Shown: piece after piece, positions 45,028 through 53,727 of the stretch
Layout: the number at the start of each line of letters is the position of its first letter
Numbering within the stretch: the stretch's first letter is position 1
NCBI GenBank assembly: GCA_016702745.1
Contig: JADJDJ010000004.1
Location: forward strand, 62,001-126,000
Length of the DNA: 64,000 bases
Source of the DNA: Chitinophagaceae bacterium
Lineage (GTDB): Bacteria; Bacteroidota; Bacteroidia; Chitinophagales; Chitinophagaceae
Direction of reading: 5' to 3'
Position numbers and translations under genes: made by a program
Notes under the pieces: model-generated
Databases searched by the model: none
Told to the model about the DNA's origin: nothing
The model's input: the letters and a program-made list of their open reading frames with translations, nothing else

Positions 45028-45900
45028 TTATCGGTTCCTGCTTAAGAAAAATCGTTGTAATACTTTTACATAATCATCGCCTGTACGGATATGCAACAGA
45101 TCAGAACCCGCTTTTTTGAAATGGGTGACGGCATATTCTGTTACCCGGAAAAATTCCTGCTCATACTGGTGCCGTACAAATGCATTGCTGCTATCCACCC
45201 ATTGTGTTCGTCCGGACTCCGCATCCTGTACCTGCAGTAATCCCGCATTGGGCAATACCTGGTCCATCTGATCGTATAACTTGATGCCAATGATATCATG
45301 CTTTCTGGAAGCAATGCGAAGGGCATCCCCATAACCGGCATCCACCAGATCACTCAGTATAAAGGCAATACTTTTCTGCCGTGTTGAATTATTGAAATAA
45401 CGAAGGGCCGGCTGCATGGCTGTGCCCTTTCCTTTCGGTTCCATGGTCAGCAATTCCCTTACAATGTACAAAGCATGCTGCTTTCCCTTCTTGGGCGGGA
45501 TATATTTCTCCACCACATCACTGTAAAAAATCACCCCGATCTTATCCCCGTTATTCACGGCAGAGAAACTAAGCACGGCACCGATCTCCGTCACCATATC
45601 CCTTTTACGGGCATGGGTGGTACCAAATAATGTACTGCGACTGATATCCACCAGCAGCATCACGGTCAGCTCTCTTTCCTCTTCAAATAATTTACTGAAT
45701 GGGTGACCAAAGCGGGCTGATACATTCCAGTCAATAAAACGGATATCATCTCCCGCAGCATACTCCCTCACTTCCTTAAATGACATACCCTTGCCCTTGA
45801 ATGCACTATGGTATTCACCGGTAAAAAGATCACTGGTGAGCTTCTTGCTCTTGATTTCCAGCTCCCTTACTTTTTTTAATATTTCTGTGGTGGTCAGCAA
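45028..45900 (-). CDS. DUF58 domain protein (vWA-like partner of MoxR)
   Basis: A 290-aa cytoplasmic protein. Residues ~35-60 carry the DUF58 signature (GKGMSFKEVREYAAGDDIRF, IDWNVSAR), followed by a degenerate vWA fold (LLVDISRSTLF in place of DxSxS). No membrane helices. DUF58 proteins are regularly encoded with MoxR ATPases and are presumed partners. It follows moxR after 54 bases that contain a perfect 16-base palindrome. Confidence 0.88.
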   Translation of the reverse strand: MLTTTEILKKVRELEIKSKKLTSDLFTGEYHSAFKGKGMSFKEVREYAAGDDIRFIDWNVSARFGHPFSKLFEEERELTVMLLVDISRSTLFGTTHARKRDMVTEIGAVLSFSAVNNGDKIGVIFYSDVVEKYIPPKKGKQHALYIVRELLTMEPKGKGTAMQPALRYFNNSTRQKSIAFILSDLVDAGYGDALRIASRKHDIIGIKLYDQMDQVLPNAGLLQVQDAESGRTQWVDSSNAFVRHQYEQEFFRVTEYAVTHFKKAGSDLLHIRTGDDYVKVLQRFFLSRNR

Positions 45901-45920
45901 ATTTCAATTTTCCTTTTTCT

Positions 45921-45936
45921 CCCGATAGCTATCGGG
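45921..45936. repeat. Perfect palindrome CCCGATAGCTATCGGG
   Basis: A 16-base palindrome in the moxR-DUF58 gap, preceded by a T-rich tract. It could fold into a hairpin in the mRNA between the two genes and tune read-through, or be a dispersed repeat (similar palindromes are familiar from Bacteroidota intergenic regions). Confidence 0.7.
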
Positions 45937-45954
45937 ATTTCAACTTTCAATTAC

Positions 45955-46953
45955 TTACGGCACATTTACCTGTTTCAATATTTCCTCAATCACATCTTCA
46001 GCCTTTATATTCTCCGCCTCCGCTTCATAGGTCAATCCGATCCGGTGGCGTAATACATCTTTACAAATACTTCTCACATCTTCAGGAATCACAAAACCTC
46101 TTTTATTCAAAAAGGCCTGGGCCTTGGCGGCAATTCCCAGATTGATACTTCCTCTCGGTGAAGCCCCATAGGAGATGAGCGGTTTCAGTTTTTCCAGTTT
46201 GAATTCTCCCGGCCTGCGGGTGGCAAATACAATATCAAGGATATACTGCTCGATCTTTTCATCCATATAAATCTGCCTGGTAAGGTCCCTGGCCTGAATC
46301 ACTTCCTGCATGGATACTACTTGTTTCACCGCAGGATATTCCCCCTGTACTCCCTGACGAAGGATTAACTGTTCTTCATGCATGGCAGGATAATCCACAA
46401 TAACTTTCATGATAAAGCGATCCACCTGTGCTTCTGGCAAAGGATAGGTACCCTCCTGTTCCAATGGATTCTGAGTGGCCAGTACCAGAAAAGGTTCTTC
46501 CAGTTTGTAGGTCTGATCACCAATGGTAACCTGTCTTTCCTGCATGGCTTCCAGCAAAGCACTTTGCACTTTGGCCGGTGCCCGGTTGATTTCATCAGCC
46601 AGGATAAAATTGGCGAAGATGGGCCCCTTCCTTACTACAAACTCATTTCGCTGCTGGTTATAGATCATGGTGCCAATCACATCCGCCGGCAGCAAATCAG
46701 GTGTAAACTGGATCCTGCTGAAATGCGCATGAATAGCTGTAGCCAGCGATTTAATGGTGAGGGTCTTGGCCAGACCCGGCACTCCTTCCAGCAACACGTG
46801 CCCGTTACTGAGCAAACCCGTAAGCAGGCGGTCCAGCATATGGTTCTGCCCGATGATCACATGGTGTGTCTCTTCTTTGAGTTTGTCGGCAAATTGCCCG
46901 GCCCGGGCGATCTTTTCATTCAACTGGCGGATATCCTCAGCGGTCTTTAACAT
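45955..46953 (-). CDS. MoxR family AAA+ ATPase
   Basis: A 332-aa MoxR-type ATPase. Walker A GVPGLAKT (57-64), Walker B with FILADEINRAP (~117-127), sensor-1 LATQNPLEQEGTYPLPEAQ (~165-185). Start ATG 46953 (MLKTAEDIRQLNEK) is preferred over an extension to 47013 that reaches the divergent promoter region. First gene of a minus-strand cluster moxR-DUF58-BatD-like-BatA, believed to act as a metal-insertion or folding chaperone system. Confidence 0.93.
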   Translation of the reverse strand: MLKTAEDIRQLNEKIARAGQFADKLKEETHHVIIGQNHMLDRLLTGLLSNGHVLLEGVPGLAKTLTIKSLATAIHAHFSRIQFTPDLLPADVIGTMIYNQQRNEFVVRKGPIFANFILADEINRAPAKVQSALLEAMQERQVTIGDQTYKLEEPFLVLATQNPLEQEGTYPLPEAQVDRFIMKVIVDYPAMHEEQLILRQGVQGEYPAVKQVVSMQEVIQARDLTRQIYMDEKIEQYILDIVFATRRPGEFKLEKLKPLISYGASPRGSINLGIAAKAQAFLNKRGFVIPEDVRSICKDVLRHRIGLTYEAEAENIKAEDVIEEILKQVNVP

Positions 46954-47124
46954 TTTGTAATTGAATTTTTTAGGCGAATTTTGTGGCTTTCTGCAAAATA
47001 CGAATTGGAACAAAGCAAATTACCTGCCGCAATGATGAACGGCGCCTATTCTGGCACTATTTTGGAACATTTCCCTTGCCCTGAACGCAGGAAATACGAA
47101 GTATCTCACCTAAAAACAGTGAAA

Positions 47125-47583
47125 ATGAAAAAAAATTGGATTTTGTACAGCCTGCTGACCGGCTTTCTGGCCGTCGGATTACTCGCCTGCAATAAAGAAG
47201 ATAACCAGCCCAATGCTGATTCCAAAACAACCCTTCTGGCCACCGGCACCTGGAAATTAAAAGCAGCCACTATCAATGGAGCTGATGCCATGGCCAGTCT
47301 GCAGGATTGCCAGAAAGACAATATCGCCCTTTATGCCACAAATGGTAACGGCAGTATGAATGAAGCGACCCTGAAATGTAATCCAGCTGATCCCGATGTA
47401 GTGGCTTTCACCTGGCTATGGAAGAATAGTGAAACCATTTTATCCGTTTCCAGCCCCCTGGTTACTTATGGCGCTAACGATATGACCCTCGATAGACTGA
47501 CCAGCACCCAACTGATCATTTCCATGGCTTATACGCCACCCTTTGGACCCAGCCGGCAGATTGTGATGGAATTCGAGCATTGA
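47125..47583 (+). CDS. Lipocalin-like lipoprotein
   Basis: A 152-aa lipoprotein: SPII signal MKKNWILYSLLTGFLAVGLLAC with Cys at 22. The mature domain begins with a linker and then GTWKLKAATINGADAM, the typical opening strand of lipocalin-like Bacteroidota lipoproteins; the rest is beta-rich. The ATG at 47125 is chosen since it starts the signal. Its stop lies back to back with the nadE stop. Ligand unknown. Confidence 0.75.
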   Translation: MKKNWILYSLLTGFLAVGLLACNKEDNQPNADSKTTLLATGTWKLKAATINGADAMASLQDCQKDNIALYATNGNGSMNEATLKCNPADPDVVAFTWLWKNSETILSVSSPLVTYGANDMTLDRLTSTQLIISMAYTPPFGPSRQIVMEFEH

Positions 47584-49266
47584 TCAGGATAAATATTTAC
47601 CTACAATAGGTACCCGTCGTCCTACGCCAAAGGCCTTGGGTGAAACCCGGATAATAGGACAGAACTGGTTGCGTTTGTATTCATTGATATTGACCATGCG
47701 CAGCACCCTGTCCACGAGAGCCGGATCAAAACCCATTCCTTTGATTTCATTCGGGCCCTGTCTTCTTTCAATATACTGATACAACAAGGGATCAAGTATG
47801 GCATAATCCGGTAAGGAATCAGCATCTTTTTGTCCGGGTCTTAATTCAGCAGAAGGTGCTTTAATCAGTATGTTCTGTGGGATGATTTCTTTTTCCCGGT
47901 TAATATACCTGGCCAGTGCATAGACCTGCATCTTGTAACAATCACCTAAAACACCTAACCCGCCGGCCATATCCCCGTAAAGGGTGCCATAACCGGTAGC
48001 CAGTTCACTTTTATTGGAAGTATTCAGCAGGATATAGCCGAATTTATTCGCAATGGCCATCAGCAGGTTGCCGCGGGTTCGGGCCTGGATATTTTCTTCG
48101 GCCAGACTAAAAGGAAGATCTCCGAAAATGGGTTTGAGTTCCGACAGAGAGCTTTCATAAATATTTTTGATGGGAACGATATCATAGGGATTCCCCAGAT
48201 TCCTGCTCAGTTGCTCGGCATCAGCTACAGAATGACCGGTGGAATAAGGCGATGGCATCAGGATAGCCCTGACATTTTCCTTTCCCAATGCATCACAGGC
48301 CAGGGCCAGGGTCACGGCACTGTCAATTCCGCCACTGCTTCCCAGGATGGCTTTGTTGAATCCCATTTTCCTGAAATAATCACGGATGCCATGCAGGATG
48401 GCCTGGTATATTTCAGCTGTACATAGTTCCGGATCTAATTGAACAGGATTGAACTCTGCCGATGGCAATGCTGCAGCTGGCACCTGTACCGCTTGTAAAA
48501 AACGACCGTCATCCTGCAAATCAACAACAGCATAGGCTTCTTCAAATAATGGCAATTGCCTGATCAGGTTGGAATCCTTATCAAATACCAGCGAAGCACC
48601 ATCAAAAACGATCTCGGTCTGACTACCCACGGCATTACAGTAAATCATCGGTAAATGATACTTGCCGGTATTCAGTTTTACAATGGCTTTGCGGTCTTCC
48701 ACATGGGTATAATCAAATGGAGAGGCTGATAAGTTCAGCATCAGGTCCGGCTCCTGCTTCATCAGTTCATCCATCGGACAGTTGCGATACAGGGGATTAT
48801 CTCCCAGGTTCCAGATATCCTCACATATAGTAACGGCCAGTTTTTTACCCTTGAAAGGAATCACATTCCAATGATAGGCCGGTTCGAAATATCGGTATTC
48901 ATCAAATACATCATAAGTGGGCAGACAGGTTTTATGCACCACGGCTTTTACTTCTTTTTCATAGAGAAAAAAAGCGGCATTGAATAAATCCTTTCCCTCT
49001 CTGACCGGGTTGCGGTCCGGGCCACCCACCAACACGGCAATCGTATCGGCATGTTCTTTAATAACATCAATAGCTGCATAACATTGCCGGATGAAATCAT
49101 CGAATTCCAGAAAATCCCTGGGGGGGATAACCACAAATACTGAGCTCGGAAAATAAGACCAGGTCGGCTTTTGGGACTTTGCCCATTCAATGCCTTCGAT
49201 GATCTTACGGGTATTGTCCTGGAAATTCCCGACATGATAGTTTTGCTGCGCAACGGCGATCTTCAT
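47584..49266 (-). CDS. nadE: Glutamine-dependent NAD+ synthetase, with a scrambled segment at the active site
   Basis: About 560 aa. The N-terminal nitrilase-type domain releases ammonia from glutamine; the C-terminal domain amidates nicotinate adenine dinucleotide (P-loop SGGIDSA, ~residue 308). The nitrilase Lys lies in KTCLPTYDVFDEYRYF and the Cys in TICEDIW. The expected Glu segment is missing: residues at ~32-46 read PTWSYFPSSVFVVI. In the next frame the same DNA reads ADLVLFSELSICGY, the conserved form. A lost A (run 49169-49172) and a gained C (run 49120-49126) compensate each other. Most likely a sequence error; if real, glutaminase activity would be lost. Confidence 0.9.
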   Translation of the reverse strand: MKIAVAQQNYHVGNFQDNTRKIIEGIEWAKSQKPTWSYFPSSVFVVIPPRDFLEFDDFIRQCYAAIDVIKEHADTIAVLVGGPDRNPVREGKDLFNAAFFLYEKEVKAVVHKTCLPTYDVFDEYRYFEPAYHWNVIPFKGKKLAVTICEDIWNLGDNPLYRNCPMDELMKQEPDLMLNLSASPFDYTHVEDRKAIVKLNTGKYHLPMIYCNAVGSQTEIVFDGASLVFDKDSNLIRQLPLFEEAYAVVDLQDDGRFLQAVQVPAAALPSAEFNPVQLDPELCTAEIYQAILHGIRDYFRKMGFNKAILGSSGGIDSAVTLALACDALGKENVRAILMPSPYSTGHSVADAEQLSRNLGNPYDIVPIKNIYESSLSELKPIFGDLPFSLAEENIQARTRGNLLMAIANKFGYILLNTSNKSELATGYGTLYGDMAGGLGVLGDCYKMQVYALARYINREKEIIPQNILIKAPSAELRPGQKDADSLPDYAILDPLLYQYIERRQGPNEIKGMGFDPALVDRVLRMVNINEYKRNQFCPIIRVSPKAFGVGRRVPIVGKYLS

Positions 49267-49270
49267 TGTA

Positions 49271-49278
49271 CAAATTTA
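49271..49278 (-). promoter_or_regulatory. -7 element for nadE, very near the start codon
   Basis: TAAATTTG on the minus strand, a full TAnnTTTG match only 4 bases from the nadE ATG, which would make a leaderless or nearly leaderless mRNA. Confidence 0.4.
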
Positions 49279-49343
49279 CAATAAACGGAACTGCCGTAAC
49301 TTCGGGATCACAACAAATTCAAAACCCTTTCGTTAGGAAATCC

Positions 49344-50360
49344 ATGAAAAAAATCATCCCGGTACTCCTCACCACTCTTTTCCTGATCTCCTGTGGCAAT
49401 AAAAAGAAGCTGCCGGATGTATCCGGTATCAAAGTGGATATTCCTATTGAACGGTTTGACCGCAGTTTTTTTGCGATGGATACCACGCACCTGGAATCCG
49501 GCCTGATCCGCTTAAAACAGGAACATCCGGGATTCTATGATGATTTTATGCAACAGATTCTGGGGGTGAGCGGAAAACCCACCGATACCATGACCCTGAT
49601 GGTCACGGCTGATTTTTTTCGTGGCTATGCCCCCATTTACGATTCTGTAAAAAAAACATATAATGAACTGGACTGGTTCCGGAAAGAAATGGAAAAAGGG
49701 TTTCAGTATGTCAGGTATTATTTTCCATCCTACAAAACCGGTAAAGCCATTTTCTTCCTGGGCCCTTTTGATGCGCCCGGAGTAGCTTCAACCGGAAACG
49801 GACTGGCCATCGGTTTACAGCAATATGCCGGAAGTGATTTCTCTGTTTACCAGTTACCGGAAATGATTGATATGTTCCCGCTTTATATTTCCCGGCGTTT
49901 TTCAAAAGAATATATGACAGCTAATTGTATGAAAGCAGTCGTGCTGGAATTATTCCCTGATCAGTCAAAAGGCAAACCACTGATCGAACAAATGGTGGAG
50001 AAAGGCAAACAATGGTGGTTACTGGATCAATTCCTGCCCAAGGCCCCGGATTCGGTTAAAACCGGGTATACAAAACATCAGCTGGACTGGTGCCGCAAAA
50101 ATGAGGGACTGATCTGGGCAGAAATCGTGCGAAATGAAGACCTGAACTCCTTGAATCCAACCGTTATTCAAACCTATATCGGGGAAGGTCCTTTTACACA
50201 GGGAATGCCACAGGAGGATTCTCCCGGGAATATCGGTCAATGGCTGGGCTGGCAGATCCTGAAAAAGTATATCGCTAAAAATCCCTCCCTGAAACCGGAA
50301 GAAATCATGAAAACCCCGGCCCGGAAAATTATTGAAGAGGCCAAGTATAAACCCAAATAA
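49344..50360 (+). CDS. gldB: Gliding motility lipoprotein GldB
   Basis: A 338-aa lipoprotein (SPII signal, lipobox LISC, Cys 17). VDIPIERFDRSFFAMD is the GldB opening. GldB is required for gliding and linked to type IX secretion in Flavobacterium; relatives occur in non-gliding Bacteroidota. Divergent from nadE, the same neighbourhood as in flavobacteria. ATG at 49344 starts the signal peptide; the frame is open upstream to 49266 but that part looks non-coding. GldC, often next, is not present. Confidence 0.85.
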   Translation: MKKIIPVLLTTLFLISCGNKKKLPDVSGIKVDIPIERFDRSFFAMDTTHLESGLIRLKQEHPGFYDDFMQQILGVSGKPTDTMTLMVTADFFRGYAPIYDSVKKTYNELDWFRKEMEKGFQYVRYYFPSYKTGKAIFFLGPFDAPGVASTGNGLAIGLQQYAGSDFSVYQLPEMIDMFPLYISRRFSKEYMTANCMKAVVLELFPDQSKGKPLIEQMVEKGKQWWLLDQFLPKAPDSVKTGYTKHQLDWCRKNEGLIWAEIVRNEDLNSLNPTVIQTYIGEGPFTQGMPQEDSPGNIGQWLGWQILKKYIAKNPSLKPEEIMKTPARKIIEEAKYKPK

Positions 50361-50438
50361 AGCGAAACAGTTATCGGGGCAATAAAAATTAAACAGTCAT
50401 TCGGTACAACTTGATAATTGCCTACATTTACCCGCACC

Positions 50439-51491
50439 ATGAAATCACTCAGCAGCAACATTACTGATCCGGTTTACGTACCCCGCACCCGTTATTCTTT
50501 TTATGACAGGTTCTGGCTCCGTTTGATGAACGATAAACGGGATCTGCCCTTTATTTATCTGATTACATCAATACATATTCTCGTTCTTCCGGCAGCCATT
50601 ATCCTATTTACTCCTTTATTACAGGGTTGGTACTGGTGGGCCCTGGCCATTCCCTATTTCTATGTTTCCCAGTTTTATTTCAAGGGAAGATTTGGATTGA
50701 TGTTCCACTGCCTTTGTCACCGTAAAATCCTGAAAGCACCTTACCAGCGACCTTTTCATGCCTATATCACCTGGATTCTTTGTCCGTTTTTTGGACATGC
50801 ACCAGAAGGTTATTTCAGTCACCACATGGGCATGCACCATATTGAAAACAACCTTCCCGACGATACCAGCAGCACTATGCATTACCAGCGTGACAGCCTG
50901 CGGGGATTCCTGGCCTATTTCTTCAAATTCCTTTTTGTGGGTGTATTCAATACGATTCTATACCTCTTTAACCGTAAAAGAAAAAAACTGGGTCAGCGTC
51001 TCACGGCCGGCGAATATATTTATTTCGCTTTCTGTATCGGGATGTGTTTTGTAAACCTGAAAGCCACCCTGCTTATCTTTATTGTTCCATTGTTGTTTGC
51101 AAGATTAGTGATGATGTTGGGCAACTGGACCCAGCATTCATTTGTGGATGCAAGGGATCCGGGTAATCTCTATACCAGTTCCATCAATTGCATTAATACG
51201 GTTTACAATTCAACCTGCTGGAATGATGGCTATCATATCATCCACCACCTTCGTCCGGGTATGCACTATACCGAAATGCCGGAAGAGTTCCTGAAAAGAA
51301 AAGATGAATTGGCTGCCAACCGCGCCATTGTGTTTGACGGAATTCATTACTTACACATTTTTACCTGGCTGCTCACCAAACGGTATGATAAACTGGCAAC
51401 ACACCTTGTGAATATTGATGGTAAAATGTTCAGCTCCGAAGAAGAAGCCATTGCATTAATGAGGGAGAGAACCCGGAAAATACCCGCCTGA
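50439..51491 (+). CDS. Fatty acid desaturase
   Basis: A 350-aa integral membrane di-iron enzyme. Three histidine boxes: HCLCH (~90-94), HHMGMHH (~128-134) and HIIHH (~266-270), with hydrophobic helices between them. It introduces a double bond in lipid acyl chains using O2, so it points to aerobic growth at least some of the time. TACATTTA, near the -7 consensus, precedes the ATG at 50439. Regiospecificity unknown. Confidence 0.88.
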   Translation: MKSLSSNITDPVYVPRTRYSFYDRFWLRLMNDKRDLPFIYLITSIHILVLPAAIILFTPLLQGWYWWALAIPYFYVSQFYFKGRFGLMFHCLCHRKILKAPYQRPFHAYITWILCPFFGHAPEGYFSHHMGMHHIENNLPDDTSSTMHYQRDSLRGFLAYFFKFLFVGVFNTILYLFNRKRKKLGQRLTAGEYIYFAFCIGMCFVNLKATLLIFIVPLLFARLVMMLGNWTQHSFVDARDPGNLYTSSINCINTVYNSTCWNDGYHIIHHLRPGMHYTEMPEEFLKRKDELAANRAIVFDGIHYLHIFTWLLTKRYDKLATHLVNIDGKMFSSEEEAIALMRERTRKIPA

Positions 51492-51878
51492 TCAGTTGCA
51501 TTTCATCGGCGCCATCATTTCAAAAGCCGGGATCATGACGCTAAAGAATTTCTTGCTGTGCAGGTCTTCCATTTCATAATGACCATTCATCCTGCCCATT
51601 TCTGAACGCAGGTTACAACCGCTGACATACTGATAATTTTCACCGGGTTGTAAAATAGGCTGCACGCCCACCACGCCTTCACCTTCTACTTCCCGCTCAC
51701 TGCCATTGCTGTCGAAAATAAACCAATGGCGACGATGAAGCTTTACAGGAAAGGCGTTGTGGTTTTCCAATGTGATGCGGTAGGCAAACATGAACTCAGA
51801 CTGTTGAGGGTTACTGTAGTCAGGCTGGTAAAATGTTTCCACACTTACTTTCATCCCTTTTGAAATCATGCTGGTCAT
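51492..51878 (-). CDS. apaG: ApaG protein
   Basis: A 128-aa ApaG-domain protein (fibronectin-III-like beta-sandwich). MKVSVETFYQPDYSNPQQSE, RRHWFIFDSNG and the final SGCNLRSEMGRMNGHYEM are characteristic. ApaG is linked to Co/Mg efflux and Ap4A phenotypes, but its biochemical role is unsettled. ATG at 51878 (MTSMISKGM) is preferred; an ATG at 51869 is nearly as good. Tail-to-tail with the desaturase. Confidence 0.9.
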   Translation of the reverse strand: MTSMISKGMKVSVETFYQPDYSNPQQSEFMFAYRITLENHNAFPVKLHRRHWFIFDSNGSEREVEGEGVVGVQPILQPGENYQYVSGCNLRSEMGRMNGHYEMEDLHSKKFFSVMIPAFEMMAPMKCN

Positions 51879-51951
51879 GGAGTAAAAGTAGCGAAAATTG
51901 AATGGAATCAAAACCCCGGGGGGAATTTAACATTCAAGCCCCCGGACATCG

Positions 51952-51959
51952 TAAATTTG
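51952..51959 (+). promoter_or_regulatory. -7 element for isocitrate dehydrogenase
   Basis: TAAATTTG, a full TAnnTTTG match, 23 bases before the ATG at 51983. Confidence 0.5.
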
Positions 51960-51982
51960 CGGCAACTAAAGCAAAAATCTGT

Positions 51983-53434
51983 ATGAAAATAGCTGTGGCT
52001 AAAGGAGATGGAATCGGTCCGGAGATCATGGACGCCGTTTTACGCATATTCAATGCCAACCAGGTACCCCTTGAATATGAATTTGTTGAGATGGGTAAGT
52101 GGGTATTTGACAAAGGGTTCAACAACGGAATGACCCCGGAGGCGCGCCAGTCGATTGAGAGCCTGGGCCTGCTTTTCAAAGGACCCATGGAAACACCTAA
52201 GGGTAAAGGCGTAAAAAGCATCAATGTAACAGCCCGAAAAACCTGGAATACTTTTGCCAATAAAAGGGTTTTTCAAAGTCTGCATGGAGTAGACACCGTT
52301 TTCAGTAAAGCCGGTATCCCCATCGACATCACGGTTGTAAGAGAAAATATTGAAGATACCTATGGCGGTATCGAACATATGCTCACGCATGATGTAGCCC
52401 TCAGCCGTCGTTTCATTACCCGGCCGGGGAGCATGCAGGTTATCCGTTATGCTTTTGAAATGGCGCGTCAGAAAAAAGCCAAACGCATTACCTGCGGACA
52501 TAAAGCCAATATCATGAAGCTCACCGACGGACTTTTTCTCGAGTGCTTTTATGAAGTGGCGAAAGAATATCCGGAACTCAAAGCCGATGATGTGATCGTG
52601 GACGATCTCTGTATGAAACTGGTCACCCGTCCCGATAGTTTTGATGTGGTGGTACTCACCAATTTGCAGGGCGATATTGTTTCAGATCTTTGCGCCGGAC
52701 TGGTAGGCGGACTTGGTTTTGCGCCCTCTGCCAATATCGGAGATCATATCTCCATCTTTGAGGCCGTGCATGGTACTGCTCCGGATATTGCCGGAAAAAA
52801 TATTGCCAACCCAACGGCCCTCTTGCTGAGTGGTTTTGCCATGCTCCGACATGTTGGACTGACTGAAAATGCAGCCGTCATTGAAAATGCATTGTTGTAT
52901 ACATTGGAAAGCGGAGTGCATACCGGAGATTTTGGCGATAAGTCCATCCCTGCTGTGAATACCACCGCCTTTGCCGATGCCATCATCAGCAATTTTGGTA
53001 AGAATCCAGCACAAGGCACCAAAGAAATCATCCCGAACAAACCCGGCACACCTGCCCCGCTGAAACTGGAAATTAATTCGATGATGGTTTCAAAGGAATC
53101 AGGTGATGAAACAATAGCAGGCGTGGATCTTTTTATTGAAAGTGATGAACAACCGAATGCTATTGCAGAAAAATGCAAAAGACATGCAGGTGTTAAGTTC
53201 AATCTCATCAGCATCAGTAACAGGGGCACTCAAGTATGGCCAACCGGCTCGGTGTATACCAACCTGGTGAACCAGTATAATGTCCGATTTGAAAGCATTG
53301 ACGATTATCCGCTGAACCAGCAGGATGTAATTGGTCTTTATGTAAGCATGAGTGGCAATTTTAAAATCTGCTCTTTCGAACTGCTGAATAGGTGGGGAGA
53401 TAAAAAAGCGTATAGCCTGGCACAGGGACAGTAG
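51983..53434 (+). CDS. icd: Isocitrate dehydrogenase (Thermus/Rickettsia type)
   Basis: A 483-aa decarboxylating dehydrogenase. MKIAVAKGDGIGPEIMDAVL opens the fold; ITVVRENIEDTYGGIEHM is the substrate-binding segment and IFEAVHGTAPDIAGKNIANP the nucleotide-binding one. An extra C-terminal ~140-residue domain (GVDLFIESDEQPNAIAEKC onward) is the ACT-like tail found in Thermus-type enzymes and not in E. coli Icd. ATG 51983 follows a TAAATTTG promoter; the frame is open 27 codons further but without conservation. TCA cycle enzyme; cofactor probably NADP. Confidence 0.9.
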   Translation: MKIAVAKGDGIGPEIMDAVLRIFNANQVPLEYEFVEMGKWVFDKGFNNGMTPEARQSIESLGLLFKGPMETPKGKGVKSINVTARKTWNTFANKRVFQSLHGVDTVFSKAGIPIDITVVRENIEDTYGGIEHMLTHDVALSRRFITRPGSMQVIRYAFEMARQKKAKRITCGHKANIMKLTDGLFLECFYEVAKEYPELKADDVIVDDLCMKLVTRPDSFDVVVLTNLQGDIVSDLCAGLVGGLGFAPSANIGDHISIFEAVHGTAPDIAGKNIANPTALLLSGFAMLRHVGLTENAAVIENALLYTLESGVHTGDFGDKSIPAVNTTAFADAIISNFGKNPAQGTKEIIPNKPGTPAPLKLEINSMMVSKESGDETIAGVDLFIESDEQPNAIAEKCKRHAGVKFNLISISNRGTQVWPTGSVYTNLVNQYNVRFESIDDYPLNQQDVIGLYVSMSGNFKICSFELLNRWGDKKAYSLAQGQ

Positions 53435-53439
53435 AGCGT

Positions 53440-53652
53440 GGTTGAGTGGTTGTGTAGTTGTGTAGTTGAGTAGTTGAGTAGTTGAATAGTTGAGTAGTTG
53501 AATAGATAAGAAGCGAGTACTAAAACTGGAAAGTTGTCTTTAATGATGGCGACAGGGAGAAGAGTCATCAGTATTTTTTATTTGCCTTAAAGATTATCAG
53601 CAAAGAAAAGCTGGTACTCAGCGCTTCGTGCCTTTGTGCCTTCGTGGCTATG
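53440..53652. repeat. GTTGAGTA tandem repeat and CGTGCCTTTG repeat after icd
   Basis: 53440-53506 is a degenerate tandem array of GTTGAGTA/GTTGAATA/GTTGTGTA units (8-9 bases), starting 5 bases after the icd stop. 53619-53652 (CTTCGTGCCTTTGTGCCTTC) belongs to the family of the 4068 and 7256 palindromic elements. No gene in the 53435-53727 gap; TAATTTG at 53706 may be a weak promoter. Confidence 0.7.
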
Positions 53653-53727
53653 CCCGAATGCTCACTATTAAGACGCTCTCATTTTTTATTCCTGCCGCCG
53701 CTTCGTAATTTGTGCCAAACAAAAACC

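Noticed and set aside
53440..53506. Possible CRISPR array
   Set aside because: Units are 8-9 bases, contiguous and without spacers; no cas genes in the window.
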